A stretch of DNA of 64,000 nt, from positions 29,444,470 to 29,508,469 of the forward strand of contig NC_088295.1 in NCBI RefSeq assembly GCF_032854445.1, written 5' to 3'. This DNA is from Liolophura sinensis (lineage: Eukaryota; Mollusca; Polyplacophora; Chitonida; Chitonidae). Below are positions 23,451 to 36,142 of this stretch, one piece after another. Below the pieces are notes generated by a model. The model saw only the letters and a program-made list of their open reading frames with translations, was not told the origin of the DNA and did no database searches. A program made the translations under genes and the position numbers. Each line of letters starts with the position of its first letter. Position 1 is the stretch's first letter.

Positions 23451-23589
23451 CTATAAATATTGACGAGGGAGGAGAGCGCATGAGTAATTCTCCCTCCATT
23501 CCACCCTATGTTGAGAAGCGTACGTCCTAGAATATGTATTAGGGGTTTGTAAATATAGCCCGAGCCAGGGGTAGGTCGGATGGCATATG
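23451..23589 (-). promoter_or_regulatory. Possible rapsyn promoter motifs (MEF2-like and E-box)
   Basis: Upstream of the rapsyn start lie CTATAAATAT (23451-23460) and GTAAATATAG (23549-23558), each one base off the MEF2 consensus, and a CATATG E-box (23584-23589). Vertebrate rapsyn is controlled through E-boxes by myogenic bHLH factors. These motifs are short and expected by chance in AT-rich DNA. Confidence 0.25.
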
Positions 23590-23599
23590 TTTCCAGCGC

Positions 23600-24920
23600 G
23601 CTAAGTACAGTACACCATGCTGTATACACTCACATACGCTTAGTAGGATCGGGGAAGAAGTTGGCAGATACGAGCAGAAAGAACCACAATAGCTCCATAC
23701 ACACACATACACACACTGGCCCTTATCATAAGAGACTAAGGCGCCATACTATATCACATCCTATGGTCTGTGGGGCCCAGAAATTCGACCCTTCGGCGCA
23801 GTATACTTTGAACAGATAAGCGTGTACACAACGACGCTCCAATCATCCCATTCAAGGCGCAGGTGGACGGCTAATAACTTTCTAATTAACCATTCAGTTA
23901 AGTTGGCCGAAGGCCATAACAGGAGAATAATCTTTAGACACACGTTGAAGAATATGAGTTTTTAGTACGACACATTATTCGCTGCAAATGTTTCGTTTCA
24001 TTCACTTATTGAGTTTATTTTTTAAGCACATTAATTATCAACTAATACGTGCAACTCGATCATTTTGCAGCTCATCGACCACACATTAAAAAGAAACAGA
24101 CACTTAGATTCCAGAATGACTAAGTGATGGAAGCCAACACATTCTGTCACGCCAAAATGCCGACGTATTTAATTTGACAGCGGGTTAGGTATTTATTGAT
24201 ACCTTGATGCTGGTATAGCAACTCACTAGTCACAAAAATGTTGCAAGCATGAACAATTACACTGTCGCTTCTCGCATTACCGGTATGCAGGAAAAATGAG
24301 CCACATCATTTCAAATGCACCATTTGTACGACATTTAATTATACGTACATGCATGTGCCAAAGAATTGTGCATACGTCTAATTCAAATATGTGCAAATAT
24401 AAACGTCTAAAAACTTCGGTTATCATTTCCGTAATTTTAAGTTTATTGTCAGGCGTGATTATTTGTATTGATTTATTTCTTTGATTTGTGCTTAAGGCAT
24501 AACTGAAGCAATTTTCACAACACAACGGCAGCGAGAGGATAGCGGAGTCACCAGAAGAAACCACCGCCCTTCGCCAACTACCTGACATTTTGACGTGAGG
24601 CCGCAGTCAATCCACAGAGGATTGGATTCGAGCACGTGTCCATTGACGAGAACGCTGTGAGAACGCAGCTTTTTTCGAATCTTTGTGATTATGGAATATG
24701 GTTTCAATTAAAGACGGACTGACACAAATTCTGTATTCCTTTATGTACCTTGATAGTCATAGCGGACTTAAACGTGAGATTTAATATGCAGATGTTAAAT
24801 GGAATAGAAAGTGGTAAATTTTCTAGATGTAACTGAAAAATTCCGGGAAACGTCGATGCTGTCTTGCACTTTAGCACTTCCTTCATTCAGTGAGTAGCCT
24901 AGGTTAAATGAAAGAATGAC
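23600..24920. other. Rapsyn 5' flank, non-coding
   Basis: No gene recognised. A CAGGTG E-box lies at about 23859, and a short CA-rich run at about 23700. Confidence 0.45.
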
Positions 24921-24924
24921 AAAA

Positions 24925-26462
24925 ATACTGACCGACAGATATAGCGACCGACAGATATACAGATCGACCGACATACCGAGCAACAGACATACCGACCGAA
25001 AGACATACCGACCGACGAGACATACTGATCGACTGGCATAGTGATCGACCGACATACCGACCAGCAGATACACCAACCGACAGACATACTGATCGACCGA
25101 CATACCGAGTAACACACATAACGACGGACAGACATGCTGATCGACCGACAGACGTACCGACCGACCAACATACCGACCGACAGACATACCGACCGACAGA
25201 CATACTGATCAAGAGACATAGCGACCGACTGACATACCGACAAGTAGACATACTGATCGACCGACAAACCGAGCAACAGATATACTGATCGACCAACATA
25301 CCGAGCAACAGACATGCCGACCGACAGACAAACTGATCAAGAGACATACCGACCGACAGGACATACTGATCGACAGACATACGGACCAACAGACATACCG
25401 ACCGACAGACATACTGATCGACAGATATACAGATCGACAGATATACTGATCGATAGACATATTGATCGACGGACATACCGAGCAACACACATAACGACGG
25501 ACAGACATGCTGATCAACCGACAGACATACCGACCGACCAACATACCGACCGACAGACATACCGACCGACATACCGACATACTGATTGACCAACACACCG
25601 AGCAACAGACATACCGACCGACAGACATACCGACCGACAGACAAACTGATCAAGATACACAGCGACCGACTGACATACCGACAAGTAGACATACTGACCG
25701 ACCGACAAACCGAGCAACAGACATACTAATCGACCAACATACCGAGCAACAGACATGCCGACCGACAGACATACCGACCGACAGACAAACTGATCAAGAG
25801 ACATACCGACCGACAGACATACTGATTGACAGACATTCGGACCAATAGACATACCGACCTACAGACATACGAATCGACAGATATACAGATCGACAGACAT
25901 ACTGATCGATAGATATGTCGACCGACAGACATACCGAACGACGGACATACCGACCGACAAGACATACTAATCGACTGGCATAGTGATCGACCGACATACC
26001 GAACGACAGATACACCAATCGACAGACATATTGATCGACCGACATACCGAGCAACACACATAGCGACGGACATACCGAACGACAGACAAACTGATCAGGA
26101 GACATAGCGACCGACTGACATATGGACAAGTAGACATACTGATCGACCGACCAACCGAGCAACAGATATACTAATCGACCAATATACCGAGCAACAGACA
26201 TACCGACCGACACACATACCGACTGACAGACAAACTGACCAAGAGACATACCGACCGACTGACATACTGACAAGTAGACATACTGATCGACCGACAAACC
26301 GAGCAACAGACATACCGACCGACACACATACTGATCGACAGACATACGGACCAACAGACATACCGACCGACAGACATACAGATTGACAGATATACAGACC
26401 GACAGACATACCGAACGACAGACATACCGAACGAGAGACATACTTATCTCCTGACATACGGA
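24925..26462. repeat. 1.5 kb satellite on a 12-base unit, with higher-order structure
   Basis: Built from ACCGACAGACAT and near variants (GATCGACAGACA, ACCGAGCAACAG). Longer blocks recur. A segment with GATCAAGAGACATAGCGACC, then GACAAGTAGACATACTGATC starts near 25207, 25649 and 26094, a period of about 442-445. All three minus-strand frames are open for long stretches because the unit is a multiple of three and has no reverse stop. Confidence 0.9.
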
Positions 26463-26557
26463 GAAGCAGACACAATGATTACTCTAACCGATTTGTCCCA
26501 TGCTGCCTGACTGAATTGATATGTTTTTGTTGACACCAGACTTGGCAAACCACTTTG

Positions 26558-26835
26558 GGCTTCATTCTAACCATGTGACGACGAGGAGCCATTAGGAGTG
26601 TCCTGCATATACTGTGTCTTCTTGTGGCAGGGCGTACATGCCACCAAAGTGCTGCCGCCACTGAAGTATATACACCAGACATGACACCCCACCCAGTCAC
26701 ATTATGCTGACACCGGGCCAAGGAGGGCCTATTTCCTTACTCTAACCTCTCAGGGCTATGCACCAAGCCAGGGCAGCAACAAGTAGGCTACCATTCTTAA
26801 AGTCTTTGGTATGACCCGACCTGGGTTGGGAAAGT
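26558..26835 (-). mobile_element. SINE-B, minus orientation
   Basis: Reversed order of blocks: GACGACGAGGAGCCATTAGG, TGTGTCTTCTTGTGGCAGGG, CCACCAAAGTGCTGCCGCCA, CACCAGACATGACACCCCAC, CTTAAAGTCTTTGGTATGAC, CCGACC. Confidence 0.7.
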
Positions 26836-28744
26836 TAAGATGAGTGAAACAACAGCCAAATAATATTTGCTCTTTATAAGTCAGTGTCTTTGCGGTTTCA
26901 TATTTGAAAAGAATGGAAAGTAGCTGCCAGACAATACTACACACTTGTACTGTCGCCCAAAGTTGTCTTGAAATGAAACAATATAGAGCAAAAATAAAAA
27001 TAAATAAAAATAAACTGCAAATTATAATTAAGGTAAAGATCAAACATAATGCAAGGCATGAGTTTTCGACCACATAAAAATGTAGATATTGTTGAAATTT
27101 AAAGAAGAAGAAATTTACCTGTGGTATAAAGTAATAATTTCCCATAATTTTTGATTGTGGATTGACCAGGAACTGGAAATAATGAAGGCGTGATAAACTA
27201 GGTCGAAGAAACCGTTACCCCTTGGAGCTGACTTATCAGTTTCACTTTCCAAAGCTGTAAATATTATTTTTCAGTTTTCATTTCTGATTCACAACGTCTG
27301 ATTCACTTTAAATTACACCCAGTTTGACCCCAGATGACGATGTTTATTTCATTTATTTGATTGTTGTCTAACGCCATGTCAATACTTATCACTTTTTTAC
27401 AATTTGTTTTATTGTTGTCTGCCATCACACTCAAGCATGTTCCACTCATACATCATAGCGGCCAGTGTAAGCCTATATTACAGGCAGAAGAAGCTCTTCT
27501 GCCGGTGAGATTCACATGTGATATAATAACAGTTGTGGAAAAACGATGAGCAACAGTTGATTCTTTTTCAAGAATCAACTGTTGCGAGTTGTGTCATCTA
27601 CTTAAACGTGCTTGCAGTCGTGTAACAACTTCTTTTTTCAAGAATCACGCGGTGTCATTTGAAACGAATAATAATAATAATAATAATAATAAGCTCTTTC
27701 GTGCCGGCTGAGCTGCATTATTTGCATAGCTAAAATAATATGTGGTTGATTTTTCATGACGGTGTTACATGAAGTTTTAGCGCAACAGCGCTAGTTGGAG
27801 CTTTTAGCAAATGGGACACCAATCGGTTGTACACCCATAAGCATACACTGGGTGACTTGTGACAATCGTCATGCGGTAAAGCAAATCTGAATTGATTGAA
27901 GCTTACATATAATCTGGGGAAGTCTGACAGTAGATTACACAATTTCTGTCACATTAACATAAACCAGGCCTCGAAATGTCCAAAATGTCGGTAATCAGAA
28001 TGCCACAAATTAGACCGACCAATTCACCTTGTAGTACAAATTTTGTTTTTGATGTTCATATTTGTACCTAAGAGAATTGATAACTCTTCCTTTTCTCACA
28101 CTGGCAAACATTGGATAAACGTTTAAAAGATTTACGTCACAACAAACGTTTAAAGTCGTCTAAAACGAAATCGTTGTAAGGGCTTCCCGGATGTCTCACT
28201 GACATATTGGAATGTTTTTGTGCCTTGTATTCGTGAGTTCGAATCCCGCTCGGCCGTAAACTCAGCTTATACAAATCGTGCTTTTTGGTGAAAGACAGGT
28301 GGTCTCCAACGAACTGAATGCAAGATTACTCGAAAGACCACTCCACTTACATACTGCTAAGTTTATGGGCCCAACGGTAATCTTCATAACAGGAGTCTGA
28401 GATTAAACAAATTTATGAAGCGCAGTTAATATTTTTGTATGTTTTGTTATATGCACTCTGTTTGTTTATGTATATATGGAAATGAGCAGACCATGGTATT
28501 TAACTCTGATTTATAAATCTAAATGTTAGCACAAAAACATTGTTTGTGGAGAAAATTGGTAATTAATTCAGGAATATATATATCTGTATGCAGACAATGT
28601 GATTGCCCGTGTGTTAACGTCGGCCTGTTTTTATGCATTTAATGTTTAAAATTGTTTTCCACAATGTGGCTTGCTTGATTGTTTATCTCAGATCAGCATA
28701 AGTTTGCCGTCAGAATAACTTGCCAATGCCTGCGGAAATATTAG
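26836..28744. other. Non-coding DNA, small repeats
   Basis: No gene. A minus-strand SINE-A tail-like stretch lies at 27340-27460 and an (AAT)n run at 27668-27691. A tRNA-like box B (GAGTTCGAATCCCGCTCGGC) lies at about 28232, probably an old SINE head. Confidence 0.45.
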
Positions 28745-28995
28745 GTGTGTGTACACATGTGGCAGGGTGAGTCACTGCCGCCAAAGTGCTGCCGTGACTG
28801 AAGTATCATGCTGAAGACACCACACATGACACCCCACATTATACTGACATCGGACAAATAGTCATGTTTCGTTGCTCTAATTTCTCAGCACTGAGCGTCA
28901 AGCTCGACAGCCTGAAGTATACCATTTTTAAAGTCTTTGGCATGACCCGATCCGGGCTTGATCTCGGGTCTCCCGACTTAGACACCATCGTATAT
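28745..28995 (-). mobile_element. SINE-B, minus orientation, with tRNA-like head
   Basis: Blocks CACATGTGGCAGGGTGAGTC, GCCAAAGTGCTGCCGTGACT, GACACCACACATGACACCCC, TTTAAAGTCTTTGGCATGAC. It then continues into CCCGATCCGGGCTTGATCTC, the reversed tRNA-like box B, which shows SINE-B is tRNA-derived. Confidence 0.65.
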
Positions 28996-30116
28996 GAGTG
29001 AAAGGTTCCCGAGTATGGCGTTATACAACACAGGAGCAAATATATAATTTGTGGTGAAACAGCAAGTAAATAAACTAATAAACATATATAATCCTGACAG
29101 ACAGCGGTACTTCCACTGTTTATGTAATACATGTTGTGTTAGACCAGAACTCAATATATAGATTCATCGTGACCGCTGGTAAAAGTGATAGGCTCGTGGG
29201 TTCCGCATAAAATACCACTGACACCTGAATTATTGCATCATCGGAATGTAGTAGAGAAAATGTAATGTTAGGTAGACAGACATACAGATATTCCTTCCTG
29301 TGTTGTATTTGTTCAGTACAACTTTACCATTTTACCATTTTACCATTTAGTTCTGTCCGTCTGCTGTTAAAGATAACAATAAATAGTATTTACACAACGC
29401 TTTGGATCTGTAGATTTGTCAGTTTATAAATATCACAGACATAACATTACAGAAAGACTCTGCCAGGTAGATATGCAGTAAACGATACAAAGATATGTCA
29501 GATTTATCAAATAGCTATAGACAAGAGAACAATTCTAAACATATATACCTAAACACAGGTACGCACGGAATTCACTTCAGAAGAATTATAATGCTGTTTG
29601 GTCAATGACGGGCACTTGTGCCATTTTCTAATTGCATACGCACCAACATGCACATTTGAGGCGTTAAAATCCCATCTGCTCATAGTGTTGTGTGTTCGAG
29701 ATTTGAGACGATTTTTGTTCATTATAGGTGCAATGTGTAACTCACAAGAGTCCGATCCTGATCCTGGACAAGTAGACAATTACTATGTTCAGTTTCTTTG
29801 TTCGTGTGGCCACTCTGGCAACAATCGTTCGACGACGTTGATGGGGCCATTTGTTACAGACTTACATTGACTGAAGGAGATGATCACTTGTGTCACTAAA
29901 ATGGCGCACATGGCATAGTCTGTACGACACACGTGGCAACAGTACTTGTGAATTCCTTCCCTCCTCTATACAAAATAACATTAAACTGTGTTTATTATTA
30001 ACTGTAATTGGTGAGTAGAGGCACTTTTACAAATAACAGGTGTTTAAAAAGATACAAATGTATTCCCAACCAATAGCTTTCACTAATCCGTTAATCTTGA
30101 CTGCATGTTGTCTGAT
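28996..30116. other. Non-coding DNA, nothing recognised
   Basis: Includes a short TTTTACCA triplication near 29325-29348; no gene. Confidence 0.45.
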
Positions 30117-30410
30117 TGATGCCAGAATGTATTCTGGTAATAAAACAGAGTATTGTGTCATTCAACACAATATTCCCCGTTAGTCTAATAGAAACTGTAT
30201 TTAATTATTTATTTATTTGATTGGTGTTTTACGCTGTATTCAAGAATATTTCACTTATACGACGGCAGCCAGCATTATAGTGGGATGATACCGGAGAGAC
30301 CATGGAAGACACTCAAGATCATTCGCCCGTTGCTTGCAGATAGAATCTTTATGTTGAAAATTAATAGAATATGTGTGTTATATTTAACAGAAAATCTGTT
30401 GTAATATCAG
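30117..30410. mobile_element. MITE copy split by an SINE-A insertion
   Basis: 30117-30195 and 30361-30392 match the interior of the MITE at 34115-34356 (AGAATGTATT...ATTGTGTCA.TTCAACA; then AATAGAATATGTGTGTTATA). An SINE-A fragment sits between the halves. The terminal repeats are eroded. Confidence 0.6.
30199..30300 (-). mobile_element. SINE-A 3' fragment nested in a MITE
   Basis: TTATTTATTTATTTGATTGG, TGTTTTACGCTGTATTCAAG, ACGACGGCAGCCAGCATTAT: reversed SINE-A tail. Confidence 0.75.
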
Positions 30411-31599
30411 AATACACTCAGGCAACAGACTTCCTGTAACTCTAAACAGATTATGTTTTAGAAGTATAGTTTATCGTTTCCTGGTTACCTTTCCAAACTT
30501 ATGGGCGCCCAAATTTGAGAAATTGGAAGGCTTCATGAAAAATCACTAAGGATAAACTAGTACATGTATTTCACTTAAAGTTTCATCTACAATAAAATGC
30601 TCTAGTGTCTAACTAAAGCAATTAATAGATACAGAATATCGCGGCAAAATCCTGTAAATGGTAAGGTCAGATTCAATACGTTCACGGTGTATTCCCGTCA
30701 GTTTTATTTTCTGTACGCTATAAAAACGCATGTTTTTGATATTGCACACGTAGAAAGCACGATTCTTGATACACGTTGAAAACGTGTTTAGAACTGAAAA
30801 CATGTGAGGGGATTTTAAACATCCACATGTGCAGGTGGTAAAACACGTAACACGTGCAATCCTTGTTACACTCTGAACACACGGGGTACACGTTTTCTGT
30901 TAGTTTTCTACTAACACACCTCGCGTGTAATATGGACATGCCTGCCCAGTGGTACAAAGCACCATTTAAAATATCCAACCAGCGAAAACCAATACACTGC
31001 AAAAAAGAAGACCTACACTGACCCAAAAAAAGCAGTTACAATCTTCACTTCATTTTCTTTGTTTGCAGTATATACTGACATTCGCGAATTCACCATCCAG
31101 AGTATAGTACAAATGACTGATACGTGCCATATCCTATTAACGGGGATGAGAATCTTTTTTTTTTCTTTTACTAAAATTAAATTTCCTTTTACTAGGTGAA
31201 CCCTATTAACAAAACGGGGCATTTTGGTTGAAGTTTAGAAACTTTGAAGATCCTGATTTTCCTGAAAAATCAGCTGAAATCAGCTGAAAATTCCCATCCC
31301 TGTAAAGAACAATAAAGGAAAAAATGATTATCTTCAGTTTGACACTGGAATTTATTCAGCATATGCAAGAAATCAACTCTTAAAGGTTCAACATCACACC
31401 AACTAAAAGTTTTTACTCAAAGGCTTGCAAAATGTTTTTGGTTCAATGTTGGCCATGTTGGTGACGTCATTCGGCAGAGCATTTCTGATGCACTTTACTA
31501 AAACTACAAGATATAACAATCAATATCTAGTACAAAACTGTAAGTTTAAACTTTAACTGCTTTAAGGATGAATGAATCTTGATTCATGTGGCAACTGCA
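30411..31599. other. Non-coding DNA, nothing recognised
   Basis: A stretch rich in ACGTG/CACGT words lies at 30750-30930; no gene. Confidence 0.45.
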
Positions 31600-31765
31600 T
31601 ATTATGTTTATCAGCTGACCTCATATGCCCGTTTGTAGCGACCTATCCAGATGTGAATGCGTTGCCTACTCTCTTTCTAAAGACACCTTTTGTGCTCATC
31701 GTCAGGCTATTGAAGGACTATTTGCTGAAGGCAGACCTAACAGCTAGGAATATCACCGTGGGTAG
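31600..31765 (+). pseudogene. Decayed RING/TRIM-type finger fragment
   Basis: One frame reads LICPFVATYPDVNALPTL, which fits the start of a TRIM RING (CPxC...Y.D...LPCLH) with the second and third cysteines lost. A different frame then supplies DTFCAHRQAIEGLFAEGR, fitting the TFCxxC...G part. Two frames and missing zinc ligands indicate a broken copy. It is short, so identity is tentative. Confidence 0.3.
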
Positions 31766-32288
31766 TTGAAGTCAAGCAGGTAGTAAAAGCCCATCAGTTA
31801 AAGAGAACTTCAGTTATTTCAGCAGTGTGCAACACCACATAGGCATGTTAGTTAGGCTGTTCATATGAACACCAGATACGACAGAGAATACAGTCAACCC
31901 AGTGATGTCAGACAGACGATTGTGTAATATCCTGCCATGGGTGATGAATCCGCTGTTTTCAATTCTGACTATATGTCATATTTAATCATAACAATGGTGG
32001 TAATTCGAAGCGGATTTACCACACAAAAGGCACATACCACAGTGCTACAAATGGCGTGCACTCGTAGAATTTACTTAATGACGAGTTTTTGGGTAGAAGA
32101 TTGAGAAATTTGAGTAATAGTTTTGACGTTGGAGGCATATATTATAATCGTCTTTTTATATACTGAATGCTCTATGATGCATGAAATTTGGTATGAAATA
32201 TGGACGCCAAATGATGGATCATGTGCACAGAGACAAATGGCTCAAAGGTGAAATACATGTATGTGCAGAAAGGATGTGTTTTTTGGTA

Positions 32289-32410
32289 TTTACGACGTAC
32301 TTAACAATTTTTCACAGGGTGGCTTCTGTGGGCAGGGTGAGTCCATGCTACCAAAGTGCTGCTGAAATTGAGGTATCATGCCGAAGACACCAGACATGAC
32401 ACTCCACCTA
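32289..32410 (-). mobile_element. SINE-B 3' half, minus orientation
   Basis: TACGACGTACTTAACAATTT, then GGGCAGGGTGAGTCCATGCT, ACCAAAGTGCTGCT, CACCAGACATGACACTCCAC. Confidence 0.65.
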
Positions 32411-33495
32411 ATCGTTTTATAGATGTAATAGTTAATACGTTGTTAAGGCATACCTAGTCATATCTAATATATAAGCGAATATAGGTCAGCTGTGATAGGC
32501 TAGCTCTGTTAGAATAGGTATAGCCATGCATTGGAACACCCATAATGTAGCAGTGATGGGCTGCCGAATGTCATGTAGAATACATAAATATATGTCACGT
32601 AGGATACATACAAAATTTGGGAAATTCTGTATAAATTCTCAATATCCCATTATCCAAAAACAGTACATATCCTTATTTTTTAAATTTTAGGATTGTGGTG
32701 AAGAGTCACATTTTTGTACTTTGTACTTTTTTAATGTCACATTTCAAAGGGGTGGGGGTTATATCAGAGTAACAGGATATTTGTTTGCACCACATGATGT
32801 ATGATACAGAAAATTAACCTCACAGGGTGTAATCTAATTATTCATTATATACCTATAAATACATCCACCACGTCTCTGTGCCGTGCAATACATGCAACTA
32901 TTATTAGAGATGAGCTGCTTAGATAAAGGGGTGTAAGTGGTTAGACCAGAAAAATTTAGCTAAAGTTTGAGTTATGTCCCCTTTATTCATTCAACTTCAA
33001 CATGCCCCTGACGCATAGAATTGTTGTCGACTACATTTCTTCTGTTGTAGAAAGTTTTGCCGAGACAAGCAATATCTCACAACCTCAAGATAAATGAGCT
33101 TGAACAACCTAAATAAGGTTTATCCTATAGGCCTACTGCTTACCATTAAAGACCGAGATCTGACATCTACATGATCTTCTCCATGATGTGTTCCGACCAT
33201 AATTTCAAATTTAAAAATGCAATGGATAATACCACCGAATCTTGTGGAATTCACCAAAGTAGCACAATCCCTAGGTATAGTTAAAGCAGTGAATGCATTT
33301 ATATGCGTAAACTTAATGATTATATATTAATTAACTGTGTTTATAGAGCTATAGATTCATTTTCGGTATTATACACCTGATGAAAAAACAAATGTCTTGT
33401 AATCGCCATGAAATCTGACAAGTACACAAATGTGACCTCTTCAACACATTCATATAAAAATACCACCGTCCGACACGAAAGCTAGTGACAATGAT
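32411..33495. other. Non-coding DNA, nothing recognised
   Basis: AT-rich; no feature seen. Confidence 0.5.
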
Positions 33496-33499
33496 TCAC

Positions 33500-33755
33500 A
33501 AATGGAACGCGCTCGCTCAGAATAATGACCCAGGAACCTATCACCAATGCGGTCCCTGTGAGTTCAAATCCAGCTCATGCTGGCTTCCTCTGCGGCCGTA
33601 CGGGCGAAGGTCTTCAGCAACCTGCGGATGGCTGTGGGTTTCTTCCGGCTCTGCCCGGCTTCGTCCCACCATAATGTCGGCCGCCATGGTATAAGTGAAA
33701 TATTCTTGAGTACGACGTTAAACATCAATCAAATAAATATATAAATAAATAAACA
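33500..33755 (+). mobile_element. SINE-A, damaged 5' end
   Basis: AATGACCCAGGAACCTATCA, TTCAAATCCAGCTCATGCTG, AACCTGCGGATGGCTGTGGG, then a tail with ATTCTTGAGTACGACGTTAA. Followed head-to-tail by a second copy. Confidence 0.8.
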
Positions 33756-33760
33756 CAAAT

Positions 33761-34035
33761 GGGGGCCTCCGTGGCTCAGTCGGTTAGCGCGCTAGCGCAG
33801 CGTAATGACCCAGGAGCCTCTCACCAATGCGGTCGCTGTGAGTTCAAGTCCAGCTCATGCTGGCTTCCTCTCCGGCCGTAAGTGGGAAGGTCTGTCAGCA
33901 ACCTGCGGATGGTCGTGGGTTTCCCCCGGGTTGTGCCCAGTTTCCACCCACCATGATGCTGGCCGCCGTCGTATAAGTGAAATATTCTTGAGTACGGCGT
34001 AAAACACCAATCAAATAAATAAATAAATAAACACA
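33761..34035 (+). mobile_element. SINE-A, full-length copy
   Basis: GGGGCCTCCGTGGCTCAGTC head, then a complete body and tail GAGTACGGCGTAAAACACCA plus (AAAT)n. With the copy just before it, a tandem pair. Confidence 0.88.
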
Positions 34036-34114
34036 AATGGAAGTTGAAATAAAAAAATCACCTGACATCCTCAAAAATCCAAGTGATTCTAGCACATAAT
34101 CCATGCTTTTTAGG

Positions 34115-34356
34115 TACACTCAAAAAATTAATTTGTTAAATTTAACAGAAAGTCTGTGGTCTGAGTGGCGCTAGAATGTATTTTGTTATTATAACAGAAT
34201 ATTGTGTCACATTCAACATAATATCCGGTAGTCTAGAATGGTTATGTTGAATATATATGAATAGAATATGTGTGTTATATTTAACAGAGCAATACATTCT
34301 GGCATCACCATAACAAGATTTAATGTTAAATTCAACAGATTAAGTTTTTGAGTGTA
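34115..34356. mobile_element. MITE with 33-base terminal inverted repeats
   Basis: The left end TACACTCAAAAAATTAATTT plus GTTAAATTTAACA mirrors the right end at 34324-34356 (reverse complement TACACTCAAAAACTTAATCT plus GTTGAATTTAACA). It is non-coding. The outer TA would suit a Tc1/mariner-type target site. Confidence 0.75.
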
Positions 34357-35382
34357 TCTATGTTCATTTTTTTTTGGAGTTCATTAAGTTCATTTCTAAG
34401 TTTTTGAAGCGGCGCCAAAGATAAAGTCCACGATACTTTAGTCTGGCTCCAAGGAAAACACTAAGCTAAAGACACCAAACATGTGTCTTTAGTCTTGGCT
34501 CAATGGAAAAAGGCCATGCCAAAGACACTAGTTACGGTACCTTATTCTTGCCTGATAGAACACTATGATATGAGGCTTTAGTCTTGCCTCACCAGAACAC
34601 CATGTCGAAAACACCAGATAAGTTTCCCCAAAACTTATGCTTGAACGCTAAACGAGAAAGCAGCCAATGCGGCAATTTTAATATATCTATATGTTTGACT
34701 CGAGGTATGACTAAACCCCGTGTTCAGTAACAGTAAAAACGCGGCTGAGAGATATTATGTTAATGTTTAGGCCTATCCTATGCAATGGTTTGGCTACGAG
34801 TTTATGTGACCCGTAACCAATCGCGAAGGTCGGGGACATATTGTGGGCATTCCGGTTTTCTACACCCCAAAAAACTAATTGCCCTATGAAAGTGAAAATG
34901 TCTTGAGCAGACTGATGCCATTTAACTCCAGTCAAATAAAGAAAAAAATAAATGTATGAAATATTCCAGAATGTGCCTCTTTGCAGAATAAAAATCATAG
35001 ATATTTAAATAGACTGGAATAATAATATGGTTTTGCACTTCAAGAAAAGTAAGTACGGGGAAGGTAATTGACAATAAAGGGAGGTAACTCTGGCTAACAT
35101 GTGTACGCCCTTTGCAAGACTGCTTAGGTAAAAGGTAAAATTAACAGTAGTAGTATTTGTCTAAAACGCAAACGTTACCAGTCCCATACTTTAACTGGAC
35201 GGTATATGTTGTTGTATGTGTTGAGGTTATTTTATGGCCGTTTTTCTGGGTGAAAAAAAAAGAAATCATATTCAAATACGTTGCGCTTACTAAGTCAAGC
35301 AGAAACCGAAAAGGGTTAGCTGTACGTGCCTCCCACAAAAGCCTTAGATCACTCCGCCATTTATGGTCATTTACACTCAATA
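34357..35382. other. Non-coding DNA, nothing recognised
   Basis: A weak SINE-like tail (CAGTCAAATAAAGAAAAAAA) near 34930; no gene. Confidence 0.45.
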
Positions 35383-35585
35383 ATACGCCGTCATATAAGT
35401 AAAATATTCTCGAATGCGGCGTAATGCGCTGATCAAACAGTCTTCAACAACAGGAGGTGAGACATTGTTGCGGAAGGGTTTTAGGGTGGGAGGAAACCGG
35501 GCAGACCCCGGCAGGTTGCTGGCAGACCTTCCCACGTAAGGCCAGAGAGGAAGCCAGTATGAGCTGGACTTGAACTCACAGCGCG
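35383..35585. mobile_element. Rearranged SINE-A pieces in opposite orientations
   Basis: 35383-35432 is a plus-strand tail (ACGCCGTCATATAAGTAAAA, TCTCGAATGCGGCG). 35493-35585 is minus-strand body (GTGGGAGGAAACCGGGCAGA, CAGACCTTCCCACGTAAGGC, GAGCTGGACTTGAACTCACA). Confidence 0.6.
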
Positions 35586-36142
35586 GAACCTTATATTATC
35601 GTGGACAGGTCACTTACTTACAGGTTCTCTAAATCAGATCTGTTGAAATTTGTTATGATTTTATTCCAAATTGTACTCCTTATTCTGAAGCAAAGAGAAG
35701 GATACTGCATGGTTAGATTTTCATCCTGGTAAAGTTAAATACCTGTCCAGGGTTTTGAATGCAAATATTTGTCAATATATAGAGTGATAGCGACAAGAGC
35801 AAGTTATCCAGAGCCGCATTCAACGATGAACGAATGGCCAGTGTTAAAAGAAAGGATGTCACGAAATTTTTCCGACCGTCAGACAGAATGACAGAGTGAC
35901 TTGTTTGGAGCTGTTTGTCGCAGATACGTTCCGCTTTGAAACAGGAGCAAAATGACCCCGTTGACTGAGTAGTGTAAATCCTCTCACATCATACCATAAC
36001 GTCCTTAATGAAAACTATTTCCCATCAAACCATAGCTCCTCTCGACGTCGCCCACTTCCAGCGTAGTGGAGATTTTACATGTATGGTGGGGTGATTGTCC
36101 GATAATAAATGACTAGGTGCATAACTTCGGCGCATAAGCACC

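Noticed and set aside
24904..26475. Long minus-strand open frames (up to 262 codons) rich in Arg, Ser, Val, Tyr and Cys
   Set aside because: They come from the 12-base satellite, which is a multiple of three without reverse-strand stops. All frames are open and the proteins are low-complexity.
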